From Methanocorpusculum sp. (GTDB lineage: Archaea; Halobacteriota; Methanomicrobia; Methanomicrobiales; Methanocorpusculaceae): a stretch of DNA of 15,964 nucleotides. The notes under the pieces were generated by a model. The model made no database searches, had not been told where the DNA came from, and was given only the letters and a program-made list of their open reading frames with translations. Numbering within the stretch: position 1 is the stretch's first letter; each line of letters opens with the position of its first letter. Where the stretch lies: positions 1-15,964 of the forward strand of contig JAUNXW010000019.1 in the NCBI GenBank assembly GCA_030539595.1. The letters are read 5' to 3'. Positions 13,642-15,964 of this stretch are shown here, piece after piece. A program made the translations under genes and the position numbers.

Positions 13642-14208
13642 TTATTTCATTTCTTTTATTACATCTGCAAGGCTCTTTTCAAGAACATCCAGACCGCTTC
13701 TTACATCATCAAGATTCTTGCCGCCTGTCAGAATAATCTTTCCTGAAGAGAACAGGAGCGCGACAATCTTTGGGTCTTTAATTCTGTAGACAAGTCCCGG
13801 AAACTGTTCCGGCTCGTATTCTATTGTTTCCATTGAAAGAGAAGCAACAATCCTATTAAGGTTGATAAAGTGACCGATGTCGTATGAACAGACAATGTTT
13901 GTAACATTTACATCAGGAACGTCGTGGAGTTTGATTCCCGCGTCCTTTAATGACTTTAATACCTTCTTCAGACCGACTTCAAGGGACTTCTCGTCTCTTA
14001 TGCCTGTAAGCACAACTTTTCCGGAGGAAAAGATAAGAGAAGCCATCTTCGGATTATCTACACGGTAAACTGCACCAGGGAAGCGTTTTTTATTAAGTTC
14101 GCATCCTTCAATTTTGCTGGAAATCTCTGCTAAATCGATATCGTCGGCAATAACTCCTGACGCCACAATATTTTCGATTTTCAGTGAGTCGTATTTCTTT
14201 CCATCCAT
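13642..14208 (-). CDS. tbp: TATA-box binding protein
   Basis: A 188-residue general transcription factor that binds and bends the TATA box and recruits TFB and RNA polymerase. It has the two direct repeats of the saddle: the first (about 7-95) with IENIVASG, KKRFPGAVYRVDNPKMASLIF and SSGKVVLTG; the second (98-186) with VTNIVCSYDIGHFINLNRI, YEPEQFPGLVYRI and LLFSSGKIILTGG. The paired phenylalanines in FPG that kink DNA are in place. Length is normal for archaea, with a short acidic and basic end. The ATG at 14208 has no ribosome site; the upstream DNA carries a dyad (14234-14261). Many methanogens have more than one TBP; whether this is the main copy cannot be told. Confidence 0.97.
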   Translation of the reverse strand: MDGKKYDSLKIENIVASGVIADDIDLAEISSKIEGCELNKKRFPGAVYRVDNPKMASLIFSSGKVVLTGIRDEKSLEVGLKKVLKSLKDAGIKLHDVPDVNVTNIVCSYDIGHFINLNRIVASLSMETIEYEPEQFPGLVYRIKDPKIVALLFSSGKIILTGGKNLDDVRSGLDVLEKSLADVIKEMK

Positions 14209-14233
14209 CTTTATTAAATAGGGTTCAAATGCT

Positions 14234-14261
14234 CATAATACTTCGTGTATAGAGTATCATG
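14234..14261. promoter_or_regulatory. Inverted repeat between the exporter stop and the tbp start
   Basis: CATAATACT (14234-14242) and AGTATCATG (14253-14261) match as an inverted repeat at 8 of 9 positions around a 10-base loop. It begins 26 bases upstream of the tbp ATG and ends 3 bases past the exporter stop codon. It could be an operator over the tbp promoter (the minus strand reads AAGTATTATG there) or a hairpin ending the exporter message; there is no T-run beside it. Confidence 0.4.
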
Positions 14262-14263
14262 AT

Positions 14264-15685
14264 TCAGTTCTCAGAATCATCTTTTTTAACTATGAGATTT
14301 GGGACTGCCGATGAAAGTATCAGCGTGATTATTCCAAAGACAAGCCCGAGAGCCGCGGTTGCATGGAAACCTGTGAGAAACAGTTCACCCGTTAAGTCGC
14401 TTACGGAAGTTCCTATTGACTGTGGAACTGTTATTGAAAAAATCAGCGCGTAAGCCGCAACCCCAATAACCCCGCCGAGAAAATCAGAGGTTATCATAAC
14501 AGATGTTCCCGAACCTTCTTCGCCCTTTGGAGAGTGCTGAACAATTCTTGTGGTTGCAGGCCCGCCTGAAATTCCAAACGAAAATCCCATACAAATTAAT
14601 GCAGGAATCAAAGCCAATACTCCAAGTTCCGGCGTGATAAACAGAAGTATCACGCAGAATGAAATTCTGAAAAGCGCGGCAAGAATACATGGAATTTTAC
14701 AGCCGACTTTGTCGCTCCATGAGCCGATTGGTATACCAACGCATGCGGTGATTATTGAAGATATCATCAGAAGAAGCCCTGAAACTGCCGTTGAAAGAGA
14801 TAGCGAGGTGTACATGTAATATGGAACCATATACATGACGCCGGCAAAAACCGCGCAGGTCAGCAGATAGGAAATGGTGACCGCAGAAAATTTCCAGTTT
14901 CTGAAAATTGAGACGTTCAGAATCGGAGATTTAGCGCGAACCGAGTATATGCAGAATGATAGAAGTGTCACTGCACATAATGCTCCGAGCAGAATTATCT
15001 GTGGGTTGAACCAACCGAGAGAAGGTCCTCTTTCAAAAAACATTATCATTGACGCTATGGCAATGAACATAAGAACAGTTCCAGCGGCGTCGAATTTTTC
15101 TTTTTCTGCTTTGGCTGAGGGAATTGCAGACTTCGCAGCAATTATTGCGGCAATACCTATTGGGACGTTTATTAAAAATATCCAGTGCCATGAAAGGTAT
15201 TCGGTTATGAATCCTCCAAGCGGCGGACCTAATGTGAGGGCAATTCCCCCTGTGGTTGCAATTACTCCCATTCCAAATCCGCGTTTGTTTTCTGGCAGAA
15301 ATCTTGTTATTAGAAGAGGAGCTGCCGCTGCAATCATTGACGCGCCGAGTCCCTGAACTGCGCGGGCTGCAATCATCATCGTGAGATTCGGAGATACTGC
15401 GCAGATAAATGAGCCGAGAGCAAATATTCCAAAACCTATCGCAAATACCTGTCTGATTCTTCCGTTGTCGGCAATTTTTCCGAAGGCTAAGATGAAGCCA
15501 GCCATTAATACGAGGTAAGCCATGACAACCCATGAACTTCCCGAGATGTCTACACCGTATTCAGAGGCTATCACAGGAAGAGCTACGTTTACAATTGAGC
15601 TGTCAAGTCCGTCCATAAAGATGGCAAAGGCTGCTATTAAGAGTATGAACCTCTGAAGCCTTTTGTCTTTGATGACGGAATACAC
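14264..15685 (-). CDS. MFS exporter, DHA2 (14-helix drug:proton antiporter) type
   Basis: A 473-residue membrane protein of the EmrB/QacA group. The first helix carries the DHA2 mark LDSSIVNVALP; next are WVVMAYLVLMAG, the cytoplasmic motif A variant GKIADNGRIRQVF, motif B-like RAVQGLGAS and motif C LGPPLGGFI in helix five, which is diagnostic of antiport (export). Around fourteen hydrophobic segments are visible. Such proteins expel drugs, dyes, bile salts or other toxic compounds using the proton gradient; the substrate here is unknown. The start is a GTG at 15685; no nearby ATG precedes the first helix and no Shine-Dalgarno site is seen. A 10-bp palindrome lies just upstream. No regulator gene adjoins it within the window. 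Confidence 0.9.
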   Translation of the reverse strand: MYSVIKDKRLQRFILLIAAFAIFMDGLDSSIVNVALPVIASEYGVDISGSSWVVMAYLVLMAGFILAFGKIADNGRIRQVFAIGFGIFALGSFICAVSPNLTMMIAARAVQGLGASMIAAAAPLLITRFLPENKRGFGMGVIATTGGIALTLGPPLGGFITEYLSWHWIFLINVPIGIAAIIAAKSAIPSAKAEKEKFDAAGTVLMFIAIASMIMFFERGPSLGWFNPQIILLGALCAVTLLSFCIYSVRAKSPILNVSIFRNWKFSAVTISYLLTCAVFAGVMYMVPYYMYTSLSLSTAVSGLLLMISSIITACVGIPIGSWSDKVGCKIPCILAALFRISFCVILLFITPELGVLALIPALICMGFSFGISGGPATTRIVQHSPKGEEGSGTSVMITSDFLGGVIGVAAYALIFSITVPQSIGTSVSDLTGELFLTGFHATAALGLVFGIITLILSSAVPNLIVKKDDSEN

Positions 15686-15687
15686 GT

Positions 15688-15697
15688 CTACATGTAG
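15688..15697. promoter_or_regulatory. 10-bp palindrome CTACATGTAG before the exporter start
   Basis: A perfect palindrome two bases from the GTG start codon, followed on the plus strand by GTTTTTTTG. On the minus strand it would sit in the leader of the exporter message. A regulator site is possible, but so is chance. Confidence 0.3.
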
Positions 15698-15819
15698 GTT
15701 TTTTTGAATAATGAAGGCTTTGAATAATTGTTGTGCGGTGATTTCTGACGTTTGGATACATCACGAAAAATAATAAATCTCAAAAAAAATCTTGTTCAAT
15801 AGATTAACATAACGATTCA

Positions 15820-15859
15820 CAAGTCCGGGACTTGCTCAGCTAAAGATGCTAAAGCATCT
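15820..15859. repeat. Two adjacent perfect hairpins near the right edge
   Basis: First hairpin: CAAGTCC-G-GGACTTG (15820-15834). Second: AGATGC-TAAA-GCATCT (15844-15859). Nine bases separate them. They lie in a gene-free stretch (15698-15876) with an A8 run (15782-15789). Paired short hairpins of this sort occur at the ends of IS200/IS605-type elements and in the RNAs of TnpB systems, but no transposase sequence is within the window to confirm it. Confidence 0.4.
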
Positions 15860-15876
15860 CGCCCCAACTAAGAAAC

Positions 15877-15964
15877 CTAAAGATTTTCGCATTTGACAAA
15901 CTCCTCCCCGAGGCTGTCCAATCGTGTCTTTACTGATATAAACTCATCTCCATTTTTCATTTGT
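15877..15964 (-). other. Short open frame running off the window edge, possible 3' end of a gene
   Basis: On the minus strand the frame is open from the edge to a TAG at 15879-15877 and reads SVKTRLDSLGEEFVKCENL at its end; an ATG at 15960 would give a 27-residue peptide. DNA at 15895-15918 can fold as a hairpin (minus strand CCTC-GGG-GAGG flanked by GACA/TGTC). It could be the C-terminus of a gene beyond the window or noncoding. I do not recognise it. Confidence 0.2.

Noticed and set aside
14874..15356. A 160-codon plus-strand frame
   Set aside because: It is the antisense of the exporter gene, whose own frame shows clear family motifs and membrane helices.
9795..15802. 11-base identity TTGTTCAATAG at 9795-9805 and 15792-15802
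   Set aside because: Matches of this length between AT-rich spacers are expected by chance in 16 kb.
1..15964. CRISPR array or regularly spaced repeats
   Set aside because: No set of repeated units with equal spacers was found anywhere in the window.

Overview
The window looks archaeal and most like a methanogen of the class Methanomicrobia, probably near Methanomicrobiales. It carries a TATA-box binding protein, archaeal-type argininosuccinate synthase, an ADP-free aryl-pyruvate oxidation pair (indolepyruvate ferredoxin oxidoreductase IorA/IorB), an AglJ-like glycosyltransferase of the S-layer glycosylation type, and a euryarchaeal ArvA/ArvB/ArvC (OapABC) GTPase cluster. Several starts lack a Shine-Dalgarno sequence and have a TATA box about 26-32 bases upstream, as expected for archaeal promoters. 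The genus cannot be fixed from the sequence alone.

Layout, left to right. Positions 1-311 hold the end of a GNAT acetyltransferase, convergent with an argG-aglJ pair on the minus strand (308-2460, coupled by a TAATG overlap). A gene of unknown function (2572-3489, plus) is followed by a 157-base convergent intergenic region with a strong stem-loop. Next is the minus-strand arvA-arvB-arvC operon (5041 down to 3647), with a good TATA box and Shine-Dalgarno sites. Divergent from it lie an ABC-type metallophore/corrinoid binding protein with a C-terminal anchor (5227-6219) and a xylose-isomerase-like TIM barrel protein (6228-6941).

Positions 6916-9743 form a minus-strand ferrous iron locus: a DtxR-family regulator, an intergenic region rich in palindromes, feoA, feoB (ATGA-coupled to feoA), and a 53-residue Cys-rich FeoB-associated membrane peptide that starts with TTG inside the end of feoB. 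A tRNA-Ile(GAU) gene follows, sharing a TATA-containing spacer with the divergent iorA-iorB operon (10067-12426).

A tyrosine recombinase (12431-13492, minus), the TATA-binding protein gene (13642-14208, minus) and a 14-helix DHA2-type MFS exporter (14264-15685, minus) complete the coding content. The last 270 bases hold two adjacent perfect hairpins and a short open frame that runs off the edge; they may be the edge of a mobile element, but that is unproven.

No CRISPR array, rRNA, or complete insertion sequence was seen. The least explained items are the structured spacer at 3508-3582, the palindromes upstream of feoA, the FeoB G4 motif lacking its aspartate, the unknown acidic protein at 2572-3489, the orphan recombinase next to tbp, and the right-edge hairpins.
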